From the NCBI GenBank assembly GCA_021735445.1, contig JAIPHA010000006.1, forward strand, positions 1 through 57,493: a DNA stretch of 57,493 bases, in the 5' to 3' direction. The position numbers were made by a program, and so were the translations under genes. The stretch comes from Candidatus Omnitrophota bacterium. GTDB taxonomy: Bacteria > Omnitrophota > Gorgyraeia > Duberdicusellales > 4484-171. Numbering within the stretch: position 1 is the first letter of the stretch; each line of letters begins with the position of its first letter. This document shows positions 44,514-52,214 of this stretch, piece after piece. The notes under the pieces were generated by a model, which had not been told where the DNA came from, ran no database searches, and saw only the letters and a list, made by a program, of their open reading frames with translations.

Positions 44514-45581
44514 TTAGATAAGATTTTTGTTCCGCAGTTCTATCTCTAAATCTTCCTTTTTCCCGGAATATTCGAGAGCCACTTGATGAGTGATCTTTTT
44601 TGATTCAACTAATTCAAGCAGTGACTGATTAAAGGTTTTCATCCCATAAACATCCCCTGAAGCTATATATTTGGGGATTTCCCAAAAATTGCCTTCCCTT
44701 ATCAGCCGCGATATTGTCGGGCTCAACAACATTGATTCATAAGCAGGAATAAGCCCGCCCGCCTGTTTAGGAAGCAGCCTTTGAGAAACTACACCTTTAA
44801 GCAGCATCGAAAGCTGGCTTATGATTAATTTATGCTGGTGGGGAGGGAAAAAATTAACAACTCTTTGTATAGTCGATGCCGCATCTATAGTGTGAATCGT
44901 GGAAAATACCAAAACTCCGGTTTCGGCCGCGGTTAAAGCGGCGTGGCAGGTTTCAGCATCTCTGATGTTTCCGATAAATATCACATCCGGCGAATGAAGA
45001 GCAAATTGTTTCAAAGCTTCTTTGTAATTTCTCACATCTTTGCCGATTCCCCTTTGGTTTATGATCGATAACTTGTCTTTAAAAATAAACTCTATCGGTT
45101 CTTCTATAGTCAAAATATGGTAACCTAAATTTTTATTTATATATTCTAACATTGCGGCAATTGTGGTTGATTTGCCAGAGCCGGTTGTCCCGGTTAAAAG
45201 CACCAACCCCCGGCGCTGGTTTACTAAATCAGTCAACACCTTATCCGGCAAACCTAATTCCTGAAAAGACCTGATTCTTAAATCAATTTTGCGGATTACA
45301 ATCGCCGGGGTGTTCCTTTGGAAAAAAATACTAATTCTAAAACGCCAATACTCCTTATACCAAAAAGTAAATTCACAATTTTTTTTATTCTTCAAATCCT
45401 CTTTTGCCTGCATATCCGGTATTTTTTTTATTAAGCTATTTAGCTCCTCTGCCCCTATTTTATTTTCGCTGATAGTTTTTACCTTGCTGTCTATCCTCGC
45501 TTTTAAAGGGCTGCCTACGCGCACAAATAAATCAGAAGAATCTTTGTCGATCATTATTTTAAAAATATCGTCTATATCCAT
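44514..45581 (-). CDS. PilT/PilU-type ATPase with altered Walker B
   Basis: A 355-residue type IV pilus retraction-family ATPase: an N-terminal PAS-like domain (1-115), Walker A GTTGSGKST (131-139), Asp box EEPIEF (160-165), and His box TIHT (228-231). The Walker B motif, normally GEMRD/GEIRD, reads GNIRD, with Asn at 205 replacing the glutamate (codon AAC). The family powers pilus retraction, twitching and DNA uptake. Which of PilT or PilU it is cannot be told, and the loss of the glutamate makes the activity uncertain. No pilin genes are in the window. Confidence 0.88.
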   Translation of the reverse strand: MDIDDIFKIMIDKDSSDLFVRVGSPLKARIDSKVKTISENKIGAEELNSLIKKIPDMQAKEDLKNKKNCEFTFWYKEYWRFRISIFFQRNTPAIVIRKIDLRIRSFQELGLPDKVLTDLVNQRRGLVLLTGTTGSGKSTTIAAMLEYINKNLGYHILTIEEPIEFIFKDKLSIINQRGIGKDVRNYKEALKQFALHSPDVIFIGNIRDAETCHAALTAAETGVLVFSTIHTIDAASTIQRVVNFFPPHQHKLIISQLSMLLKGVVSQRLLPKQAGGLIPAYESMLLSPTISRLIREGNFWEIPKYIASGDVYGMKTFNQSLLELVESKKITHQVALEYSGKKEDLEIELRNKNLI

Positions 45582-45604
45582 AATTGCCTTACTCCTTGCA
45601 TTTT

Positions 45605-45904
45605 TCAGGATTTTTGAACCGGTTTACTTTTTTTATATTTTATCACATCTTTTATCTCTTTCTCAAATTTTATTAATTTTTTCTTTACAGTTTGTCCCTT
45701 AAAATACCCTCCGCTATTGGCCGAAGATTTTACAACACGATGGCAGGGAATAAAAATGGGGTAAGGGTTTTTGCCTAAAGCATTGGCAACCGCGCGATAA
45801 GCTCTCGGCCTTCCCGCTTTTTCTGCAATCCATTTGCAACTACGCACTTCTCCGGGAGGGATTTCAAAAACTATTTTTAAAACTTTTTTCTCAAAATCAG
45901 TCAT
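45605..45904 (-). CDS. ogt: MGMT-family (6-O-methylguanine-DNA methyltransferase) protein
   Basis: A 99-residue protein that is just the DNA-binding/alkyl-accepting domain of the Ada/Ogt family. The reactive cysteine is present in IPCHRV, so it could repair alkylated guanine, unlike alkyltransferase-like proteins with a tryptophan there. It lacks the N-terminal RNase-H-like domain of full-length Ogt. Located between uvrC and pilT; both neighbours' flanking DNA-repair role is suggestive, but the short form's activity is not proven. Confidence 0.85.
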   Translation of the reverse strand: MTDFEKKVLKIVFEIPPGEVRSCKWIAEKAGRPRAYRAVANALGKNPYPIFIPCHRVVKSSANSGGYFKGQTVKKKLIKFEKEIKDVIKYKKSKPVQKS

Positions 45905-45916
45905 TTAAAATTACTT

Positions 45917-47149
45917 TTATTTAAGCTTTTTTTTAAAATTAATTCTCTTTTTGCGCCGGATAAGATGATAAGCATGCGCGAACCGATGCGCTTCGTCCCT
46001 AATTCTTTGGAGAAGATGCAAGGCAGGGTTGTTTTTGCTGATGATTTTAGGCTTATCTTTATTCGGCAGCCACACCTCTTCGTTTTTTTTAGCTAAACCA
46101 ATTAGAGTTATATTTTTACCTAATTTTTTTAGGATACGTTCTGCGCTAGTTACATGGCCCTTGCCGCCGTCGATTAAAATCAAATCCGGTAACTCTTTTT
46201 TTTCCCTGATAAGCCGAAAATACCGCCGCAACACTACTTCCTCAATCCTTTTGTAATCATCGGCTCCTTTTACATTTTTTATCAAAAACCGGCGGTAATT
46301 GCTTTTATCCGCCAAGGCATCTTTAAACCTCACCACCGAACCGGTAGCATCATTTTTTCCCAAAGCCGAAATATCGATGGCCTCAATCAATAAAGGCAAT
46401 TTAGACAACCCCAGTTTCTTTTTTAAAGCAACTAACTCATGCAAACGGGGCCGGCCTTTGTAAATATTTTCAATCGCGTAAATCTTATCGCGCATTTTAG
46501 CGGCTTTTTCGAATTTCTTTAAACTAGATAACTTTGCCATCTTATTCTTATACAAAGATATCAATTCCATTCTCTTGCCTTTAAGTATTTTCTTGATAGC
46601 TTTAATATTTTCGTTATATTCTAATTGAGTAATTTTTCCGGCACAGGGCCCGGGGCACAATCCCAGGTGATAATATAAACAAAGTTGGCTGCGCCTGCCC
46701 CGGCAGGAACAAAAGGGAAAAATTTTCCGGATTAACTTTAAAGCCTCCCTGAGCGAACTAACATCTGCATAGGGCCCGAAAAAAAGGCTCTTTTTTTTAT
46801 CTTTTACCCGCGAAATAAAAACGCGCGGATATTTTTCTTTGCTAATTTCTAGATATGGATAACTTTTGCTGTCTTTTAGAGAAATATTATATTTTGGTTT
46901 TTTTTCCTTAATCAAAGCTGCTTCCAGAATTAATGCCTGCTGAGGGCTCTCGCATTCTATATAATCGACCTCTTCTACGCGTTCAATGAGCATTTTAGTT
47001 TTCCCTAAAAGCTTTGAGGTAAAATAAGTTGCTACTCTTTTTTTCAAAGAAGTTGCTTTGCCGACATATAGGATTTGCCCCTTGCTTGTTTTCATCATAT
47101 ATACACCGGGGCTGTCGGGGAACTGTTTTATCTTTTTTTTAATATCCAT
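45917..47149 (-). CDS. uvrC: Short UvrC excinuclease subunit lacking the HhH domain
   Basis: A 410-residue version of UvrC (usual 580-620). It has the N-terminal GIY-YIG nuclease (GVYMM, LYVGKATSLKKR), an iron-sulfur cysteine set (FCSC, LCLYYHLGLCPGPC), the UvrB-binding UVR helix near 205-225, and a C-terminal RNase-H-like nuclease with Asp259, Asp327 and His388/392. The tandem helix-hairpin-helix DNA-binding tail is absent, and the linker between the UVR helix and the RNase-H domain is shortened. The ATG at 47149 is chosen over a TTG two codons upstream. Overlaps murJ by 22 bases. Confidence 0.88.
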   Translation of the reverse strand: MDIKKKIKQFPDSPGVYMMKTSKGQILYVGKATSLKKRVATYFTSKLLGKTKMLIERVEEVDYIECESPQQALILEAALIKEKKPKYNISLKDSKSYPYLEISKEKYPRVFISRVKDKKKSLFFGPYADVSSLREALKLIRKIFPFCSCRGRRSQLCLYYHLGLCPGPCAGKITQLEYNENIKAIKKILKGKRMELISLYKNKMAKLSSLKKFEKAAKMRDKIYAIENIYKGRPRLHELVALKKKLGLSKLPLLIEAIDISALGKNDATGSVVRFKDALADKSNYRRFLIKNVKGADDYKRIEEVVLRRYFRLIREKKELPDLILIDGGKGHVTSAERILKKLGKNITLIGLAKKNEEVWLPNKDKPKIISKNNPALHLLQRIRDEAHRFAHAYHLIRRKKRINFKKKLK

Positions 47150-48663
47150 TGCCAAAATAACTTAATTTGTTTTATTTTCAAAAAATAACCGATTAAAAGA
47201 AAAATTGCTAAACTGGCAACTCCTACAATGGCTATTTTTATATATTTATTATATGGAAAATAATCCCAAACCTTTTGAGACAATAAACCACAACTTATGC
47301 TTAAAGCTAAAACCTTAAAAAAATATTTCTTGATGCTTTTTAGAGAAATAGCCCCGATTTTTTTCTGAAGTAAAAAATATAGCAAGAAAAAATTAAATAT
47401 TGCTGCCAGGCTGCTGCCTAAAGCTATTCCGCCGGCCCCCAGAGGAAATATTAGTATTCCGCTTAAAACTATATTTACCAAAAGCGCCATGCCCGCGCTC
47501 TTTGCCGGCGTTTTTGTATCAGCTAAAGCATAAAAAGAATTAACCATCAATCTTATCCCGCAAAAAAATAACAACCCGAAAGAATAGAAAAAAAGCACCG
47601 CAGAAGTAATACCTAAAGAATACAAATCAAATTCGCCCCGGCCAAAAACAGCATCAACGATTCCCCGCGGTATAAAAAGGAAAATGACTGTAACCGGCAA
47701 AACAAAAAAAATAACATTTTCAAAAGAAAATATCAATAATTCTTTAAATTTTTCTAAATCTTTGCTTTTATGATAAAAAGATAAATCTACTATAACTACC
47801 CGTGACAACGATAAAATAACAATAGCAAAGGGGAGCTGAATCAGGCGATTAGCGTAATAGATAGAAGCCAAAGCGCCTTGGCCTGCAATAAAAGTAAGCG
47901 ATGCGAATATCGTATCGACCAGGACGCTGACGTGATAGATAATGCTTGAAAGCAGCCGGCCGGCAAAAAGTTTAAACATTTTAATAACTTCACTATTGTT
48001 TAATGCTTTTTTAATGTTAAATTTTATTTTCAAGCCTATCCGATAGAGAGCAAAAAACGAAAAAAGCATTTGGCAGGCCCCTCCTAACAATACAGAAAAG
48101 ACCAAAACTTTGACCCCGGCTATCCTGCCAAATATTAAAATTCCTCCGATAAAGCAAATATTTAAAAAAATCGGAGATATAGCCGGGACAAAAAACCTTT
48201 TGGAAGCATAAAGCAGAGAGGTAAAATTTGCGGATAATCCGATTAAAAAAAGATAAAAAAAGGTAATTTGAGTAAAAGAAACCGCTAAGTTAAACTTATA
48301 GCTTTGGCTAATAAATCCGGGAGCTGCCAATATTACAAAATATTTGGCAAAAATAATCCCGATTATAGTAAAAATTAACAGCGCGAAGCTTAATACGCAA
48401 ATTAAATCTTGTCCGATTTCAAACATCTTCTTCTTATCTTTACGATAGGTAGAAAGAACCGGAGTTGCTACCGAATCAGAAAATCCTTCGGCAAATATAG
48501 ACCTAAATAGGTTAGGAATGCGGAAAGAAACCAAGAATGCTTCTAAACCTGCAGAGGTACCAAAAAAATTCGCAATTAGAATATCCCGGATAAAACCAAA
48601 TACCCGGGAAGCCAGAGTGCCGGCTCCCATTAACGTTGTATTCCTTGCTATCTGTTTAAACAT
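47128..48663 (-). CDS. murJ: Lipid II flippase MurJ
   Basis: A 511-residue MOP-superfamily transporter with about 14 membrane spans. The N-terminal SRVFGFIRDILIANFFG segment with its conserved arginines and the LFRSIFAEGFSDSVATPVL block identify MurJ. It moves lipid II across the inner membrane for peptidoglycan assembly. AAGG stands seven bases before the ATG. The start is divergent from rpsT across a short promoter-containing spacer. It overlaps uvrC at its end. Confidence 0.95.
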   Translation of the reverse strand: MFKQIARNTTLMGAGTLASRVFGFIRDILIANFFGTSAGLEAFLVSFRIPNLFRSIFAEGFSDSVATPVLSTYRKDKKKMFEIGQDLICVLSFALLIFTIIGIIFAKYFVILAAPGFISQSYKFNLAVSFTQITFFYLFLIGLSANFTSLLYASKRFFVPAISPIFLNICFIGGILIFGRIAGVKVLVFSVLLGGACQMLFSFFALYRIGLKIKFNIKKALNNSEVIKMFKLFAGRLLSSIIYHVSVLVDTIFASLTFIAGQGALASIYYANRLIQLPFAIVILSLSRVVIVDLSFYHKSKDLEKFKELLIFSFENVIFFVLPVTVIFLFIPRGIVDAVFGRGEFDLYSLGITSAVLFFYSFGLLFFCGIRLMVNSFYALADTKTPAKSAGMALLVNIVLSGILIFPLGAGGIALGSSLAAIFNFFLLYFLLQKKIGAISLKSIKKYFFKVLALSISCGLLSQKVWDYFPYNKYIKIAIVGVASLAIFLLIGYFLKIKQIKLFWQWILKKR

Positions 48664-48682
48664 CTGTTACCTTAAAAAACAC

Positions 48683-48711
48683 TTGACATTTGGCTTTAGT
48701 TTCTATACAAT
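48683..48711 (+). promoter_or_regulatory. rpsT promoter
   Basis: On the plus strand a perfect TTGACA (48683-48688) and TACAAT (48706-48711) are separated by 17 bases. Transcription would begin near 48718, about 20 bases before the S20 start, leaving a short leader with a GGGGG ribosome site. One of the best promoters in the window, fitting a highly expressed ribosomal protein. Confidence 0.85.
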
Positions 48712-48736
48712 CTTTTCACTTAATAAAGGGGGTCTT

Positions 48737-48994
48737 ATGCCACAAAGAAAAGCAGCAGAAAAAGCACTCAGGCAAAACGAACGAAAACAAAAAAGAAACC
48801 GTAAAATTAAACGGGAAATTAAATCCGTTTTAAAAGAGTTTAGAAAATCTTTAGAAGAAAAGGATTCAGCTTCTAGCAAACAAATCCTCGAAAAGGCTTA
48901 TAAAGTATTAGATAGAGCCGCTTCTAAAAAAGTAATCCATCCTAACAAAGCAGCCCAAAAGAAAAGTAAACTGGCTCACTCTTTAAGCAAATAA
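48737..48994 (+). CDS. rpsT: 30S ribosomal protein S20
   Basis: An 85-residue, strongly basic protein (MPQRKAAEKALRQNERK...) with the S20 pattern including the IKSVLKEFRK and LDRAASKKVIHPNKAAQKKSKL blocks; it binds 16S rRNA early in 30S assembly. A longer frame runs upstream to 48518 through the murJ region and is not real; the ATG at 48737 has GGGGG at proper spacing and a consensus promoter just upstream. The 3' end overlaps the convergent holA gene by 12 bases. Confidence 0.97.
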   Translation: MPQRKAAEKALRQNERKQKRNRKIKREIKSVLKEFRKSLEEKDSASSKQILEKAYKVLDRAASKKVIHPNKAAQKKSKLAHSLSK

Positions 48995-49669
48995 TTTAAC
49001 CAAAAGCCTTTCCATTAAAAGACGTATATCAAGATTGCTTTGTTTTAAAGCACGGTCTGTCTGCCAAAGTTGGTTAAACAACTCTTCTTTTTTGTTTGAT
49101 TCTCTAAGGTATGAAAATTTAGCGATAATTAATCCTAAAATTTGAGCAGCAGCAGCTTTTCCCCTGCCTTTTGAACCAAGCAGCTCTTCGAGAATAAATA
49201 AGCAAGAAGTTAAGTTATTTCTATACAACTCTTTTCGAAAATCATCTACGCTAAGCTCAGTTGAATAAGTTTTGCTTTGATATTTAATGCTCTGTTTTAA
49301 AATAAAATTAAAAAGACCGTCTGCGATGATTTTTTTGTTCTTCTCCAGCGCAGAATACGGCAATTCTGAATCAAAAATTAAATAATTATAGCTTAGCGCC
49401 TTGTTGAGGCTGCTAAAAAGAAACTTTCTCACGTTTTTAGGCAAACTGGTAAAATCCTTAATTAAAATGATCTTTTTCTTTTGAAAAGACAAAGTAAAAA
49501 CTAAATCCTGAAAAGAATCAAGGCCTACCTCCGCCCCATACAAAGTGACAGCTCTTAAGGCGGAACCTTCGTCTTCGAATATTTTCCTTTTTATATTATT
49601 TATTGTCCGCCGGCGCCAGAAAGGCTTGCCGCCGCTTACAAGATATGTCTTACTGCTTTTTTCTACCAT
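48983..49669 (-). CDS. holA: Short DNA polymerase III delta subunit-like protein
   Basis: A 228-residue protein resembling HolA: an N-terminal YLVSGGKPFWRRRTINNIKRK segment, IILIKDF strand, and a C-terminal LWQTDRALKQSNLDIRLLMERLLVKL that matches the delta signature. Typical HolA has about 330 residues; the middle seems contracted, so domain II is probably reduced or missing. The leuS...lptE-holA neighbourhood, also known in E. coli, and its position opposite rpsT support the call. Start overlaps lptE by 7 bases. Confidence 0.72.
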   Translation of the reverse strand: MVEKSSKTYLVSGGKPFWRRRTINNIKRKIFEDEGSALRAVTLYGAEVGLDSFQDLVFTLSFQKKKIILIKDFTSLPKNVRKFLFSSLNKALSYNYLIFDSELPYSALEKNKKIIADGLFNFILKQSIKYQSKTYSTELSVDDFRKELYRNNLTSCLFILEELLGSKGRGKAAAAQILGLIIAKFSYLRESNKKEELFNQLWQTDRALKQSNLDIRLLMERLLVKLFA

Positions 49670-50217
49670 GCTTCAACGACTGCTTCGGTTATCCGGCGGG
49701 CTGTATCTTCAATCAAATCGTTTTGGGCAGCCACTTCACTTTTCCTATTGGGCCCCGTTAAGAAAAAAGTTGCCTGGCCAACGATATTATCTTTTTGAAG
49801 CACTTCTCCTGCTGAATTAACTAATTTCATTTTTACCTTTAAGCGCAACCTTTGCTCTTCCGGGTCGTCGCTATCTGTATACCTTAAAGTCTGTCGCCTA
49901 TATTCGGTCAGTTGGCATTCTAGCTCCAGGGCATTTCTGGATTCGCTTACAACATCTAAATTGCTTTGAATATTAAACTCAGAAACCAACCGGTTAGTTA
50001 ACCTATCTTCTATCAGCCGGGGATAAGCGGTATATCCGGAATATTTTCTATCTTCGGATGTTATGTTTATTTTATTAACAACTGGTTTAATCCGGATGCT
50101 GTCTTCTTTATATTTAAAGCCTCTGGTCGAATAACCACAACCTCCCACCATTAATAAAAGAACTAATAGTATTCTCCAATTTTTAGTTGTAGTTGTAAAA
50201 GTAATTAGATTAAGCAT
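49663..50217 (-). CDS. lptE: LptE-like LPS-assembly lipoprotein
   Basis: A 184-residue lipoprotein: signal peptide with the lipobox VGGC and Cys27, then a LptE/RlpB-like domain with the AYPRLIEDRLTNRLVSEF helix and a beta-rich C-terminal half (LELECQLTEYRRQTLRY, RLRLKVKMKLVN). LptE plugs the LptD translocon in the outer membrane. It stands between a bamD-like gene and holA, matching the usual lptE-holA pair. Family assignment rests on size, signal and neighbourhood more than on strong sequence motifs. Confidence 0.78.
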   Translation of the reverse strand: MLNLITFTTTTKNWRILLVLLLMVGGCGYSTRGFKYKEDSIRIKPVVNKINITSEDRKYSGYTAYPRLIEDRLTNRLVSEFNIQSNLDVVSESRNALELECQLTEYRRQTLRYTDSDDPEEQRLRLKVKMKLVNSAGEVLQKDNIVGQATFFLTGPNRKSEVAAQNDLIEDTARRITEAVVEAW

Positions 50218-50221
50218 AAGA

Positions 50222-51172
50222 TTATTCTGATTCTGACAAACCTTCTAACTGATCGGCCATCTTTTTTGCTTTTTGGTAGTAGCTGGTATCTGAATAATTA
50301 TTAATTATCTTTTCCAGATAAATTTTTGCGCTTTGATAATGTTTTTGTTTTTTATAAAATAGAGCGGTTTCGAATATCTTTTCGGCCTCTCTGGTGCGCA
50401 ACTGAGCCAACTGCTCTTTTGCTTTTTCGGATATTTCAGCCTCCGGATGTTCTTGAATGAATTCATCCAGCCTTTGAGTCGCCCGTTTAAGGTCAGAAGA
50501 ATCATAGTCAGCTCCGGGAAAAGCTTGGGCGGTAGCCAAAGCTAATTGGTATTTTGCCGGAGTTGCCCAGCGGCTATCCGAATAATCTTCGATAACTTTC
50601 TGGAAAGCTTTTCGCGCTTCTTTGAAACGGCTTAATTGAAGAAACATTACCCCCAACTTATACTGCGCCCTGGCTGCATATTTCGAATACGGGGTTTCTT
50701 CGACAATACTTTGAAAAATTTGGACTGAAGGATGGTCCACAAAATCATACAATGAAATCCCTAATATTTTTTTGTTCTCTTTGTTTAGAAAATATTCCCC
50801 AATATTATATTCCCTTTCTATGGCCTCGTTAATTCTTTTACTATTGGGATAACTTTGAACTACTTTTTGAAAAGCTAAAAAAGCCTCAAAAGGTTTATCG
50901 AGTGATTCTAAGGTTCTGCCAAGATAGTATTGCGCTTCAGCTGCTTCTTTAGAATCAGGGTAATTTGCAAGAAGCTTCTTGAATTCTTTATATGCTCTTT
51001 TGAAATCCCCCTCTTTAAAAAATTTGATAGCTTCCTTGTATTGAAGAGTCGGAGTTGCCAAAGCTGAATATTCGGGATTTTTCCATTTTTGAGTCTTAGG
51101 AGACCAAATCCAAAACGGGTAAGCCTCTAGGCAAACAAAAGTAAATATTGCTAAAAGGATAAATTTAATCAT
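50222..51172 (-). CDS. bamD: BamD-like outer-membrane assembly TPR protein
   Basis: A 316-residue protein with an N-terminal signal peptide and five to six TPR repeats (for example AIKFFKEGDFKRAYKEFKKLL, EAQYYLGRTLESLDKPFEAFLAFQKVVQSYP and ARAQYKLGVMFLQLSRFKEARKAFQKV), the BamD/YfiO layout. BamD works with BamA to insert outer-membrane proteins. There is no classic lipobox: the only Cys near the start (FTFVC) is not in a good context, so lipidation is doubtful. It is translated from an apparently leaderless transcript. Confidence 0.8.
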   Translation of the reverse strand: MIKFILLAIFTFVCLEAYPFWIWSPKTQKWKNPEYSALATPTLQYKEAIKFFKEGDFKRAYKEFKKLLANYPDSKEAAEAQYYLGRTLESLDKPFEAFLAFQKVVQSYPNSKRINEAIEREYNIGEYFLNKENKKILGISLYDFVDHPSVQIFQSIVEETPYSKYAARAQYKLGVMFLQLSRFKEARKAFQKVIEDYSDSRWATPAKYQLALATAQAFPGADYDSSDLKRATQRLDEFIQEHPEAEISEKAKEQLAQLRTREAEKIFETALFYKKQKHYQSAKIYLEKIINNYSDTSYYQKAKKMADQLEGLSESE

Positions 51173-51178
51173 AAGAAA

Positions 51179-51207
51179 AATATATCAGAACCATTTCTCT
51201 TTGTCAA
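51179..51207 (-). promoter_or_regulatory. Promoter of the bamD-lptE-holA operon, apparently leaderless
   Basis: Perfect TTGACA (51202-51207) and TATATT (51179-51184) on the minus strand are 17 bases apart. Only six bases (TTTCTT) separate the -10 box from the ATG at 51172, so the first base of the message would be the A of the start codon, and there is no ribosome site. A perfect palindrome TCTGTACAGA (51208-51217) abuts the -35 box, possibly an operator. Confidence 0.75.
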
Positions 51208-51255
51208 TCTGTACAGAAAGCTTATTTTTTGGTGGGTGAAAGCGCCTGTCTATTT

Positions 51256-51957
51256 TTAGTTTAATGATTCTTTCAAAATTGAAATATTTTTATCTAAAGG
51301 CTCTATATATTCCCGGGGCGCGCCATGTTTTTTATAAACACGCCTCTGTTGTTTTACCGCCTCCAGGCCCGATTTAATAGTTTTTACCCCATAACTGCTA
51401 GCTGAGCTTATATCTCCGGCCAAGATAGCGTCAATTCCCCGCCTGGAGTACTCGGCGCTCTCTATATTTTTTTCATGAAATAAGCGTAGTTCCGCAGGAG
51501 GCTGCAGTTGCTTTAGCTGGTCAACAATCCCGGAAAGTACCTCCTGAGATTCCCGCATGAGAGCCTGAAAGTTTTCTATATTATTACCTTGTACCATTTC
51601 TGCGCTTTTCTGGTTTAATTCATCCATATACTTTTTATTTTTCTGATTAATGGACTTCATCTTTTTTATATAAGGAAAAATTTGGTTATACCATCGACTC
51701 CATGACTGGCTTGATTGCTGGCTGCCCGAAGAATAATCATTCCGGGATTGAGTTGGTTCTGCCGGCTCGGCTTTAATACCGGCTATCTCATCACGGTAAT
51801 AAGTCAGCGGTACTCCGGAAAAATCAACCTTGATGTACTCAGCGGTCTCTTCAATAATATTGCCTTCTATTTTTTTACCTGACTTCAGCGTAATAATTTC
51901 GGCTGGTAGAGAGGGTAAAAAACAAAGCAAAACAAAAACTATAAATATTTTTTTCAT
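51256..51957 (-). CDS. Secreted protein of unknown function
   Basis: I do not recognise a named family. The 233-residue protein has a signal peptide (about 1-19), then a small beta-rich segment (ITLKSGKKIEGNIIEETAEYIKVDF, interrupted), which looks like an Sm/SH3-like domain seen in many exported proteins of such bacteria, then a Ser/Gln-rich linker (about 75-95) and a helical C-terminal half (about 95-233) with a possible coiled coil. GAGG precedes the ATG and a TATAAT box lies upstream. Neighbours are the bamD unit and comEC, giving no clear role. Confidence 0.7.
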   Translation of the reverse strand: MKKIFIVFVLLCFLPSLPAEIITLKSGKKIEGNIIEETAEYIKVDFSGVPLTYYRDEIAGIKAEPAEPTQSRNDYSSGSQQSSQSWSRWYNQIFPYIKKMKSINQKNKKYMDELNQKSAEMVQGNNIENFQALMRESQEVLSGIVDQLKQLQPPAELRLFHEKNIESAEYSRRGIDAILAGDISSASSYGVKTIKSGLEAVKQQRRVYKKHGAPREYIEPLDKNISILKESLN

Positions 51958-51998
51958 CTATCCTCTATTTTAAACGATAATTAATATTTATCCACTAA

Positions 51999-52004
51999 AT
52001 TATA
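51999..52004 (-). promoter_or_regulatory. Candidate -10 box for the secreted-protein gene
   Basis: A perfect TATAAT on the minus strand, placing a transcript start near 51992 and a leader of about 35 bases before the 51957 start. The -35 region is poor (TTGGAT at 18-base spacing), so this is only a moderate promoter candidate. Confidence 0.5.
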
Positions 52005-52060
52005 GCATATAAATTATTCCTTATCCAACCAGCTAACCAATAACAGCGTCAAGAATTAAA

Positions 52061-52214
52061 CCCCTATAAAGGGGACGTTCCCCTAGTTTACAACTAATTG
52101 TTCCGCAATGGTTTATAAAAGCGTATTTTCTAAACAAAAGAATTATTATAGCGGAAAATATCGTTTCATAACCTATTGAGCATCAAAGTCTTATAAACGA
52201 GGGAAACGTCCCCT
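52061..52214. repeat. REPIN-like inverted pair of REP elements
   Basis: The left arm (AGGGGACGTTCCCCT at 52070-52084 plus AGTTTAC) and the reverse complement of the right arm (AGGGAAACGTCCCCT at 52200-52214) agree at 21 of 25 bases, giving an inverted pair with about 105 bases between. The left GGGG can also pair with CCCCT at 52061-52065, so alternative hairpins compete. The 64 bases at 52151-52214 are homologous to 15596-15659. The right end overlaps the comEC stop codon. No transposase lies in the window. Confidence 0.75.

Noticed and set aside
45289-45702. Plus-strand open frame of 137 codons
   Set aside because: Opposite strand of the pilT and ogt genes, with no motifs and no start signal.
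45605-45916. Lost HhH tail of uvrC caused by a frameshift
   Set aside because: The region after the uvrC stop holds the start of an intact ogt gene, with no HhH-like sequence in any frame.
48518-48736. N-terminal extension of the S20 frame
   Set aside because: It overlaps murJ, lies upstream of the rpsT promoter and ribosome site, and does not resemble S20.
51208-51217. SOS/LexA box in front of bamD
   Set aside because: The palindrome is too short and lacks the CTG-N10-CAG or CGAAC-N4-GTTCG layout.
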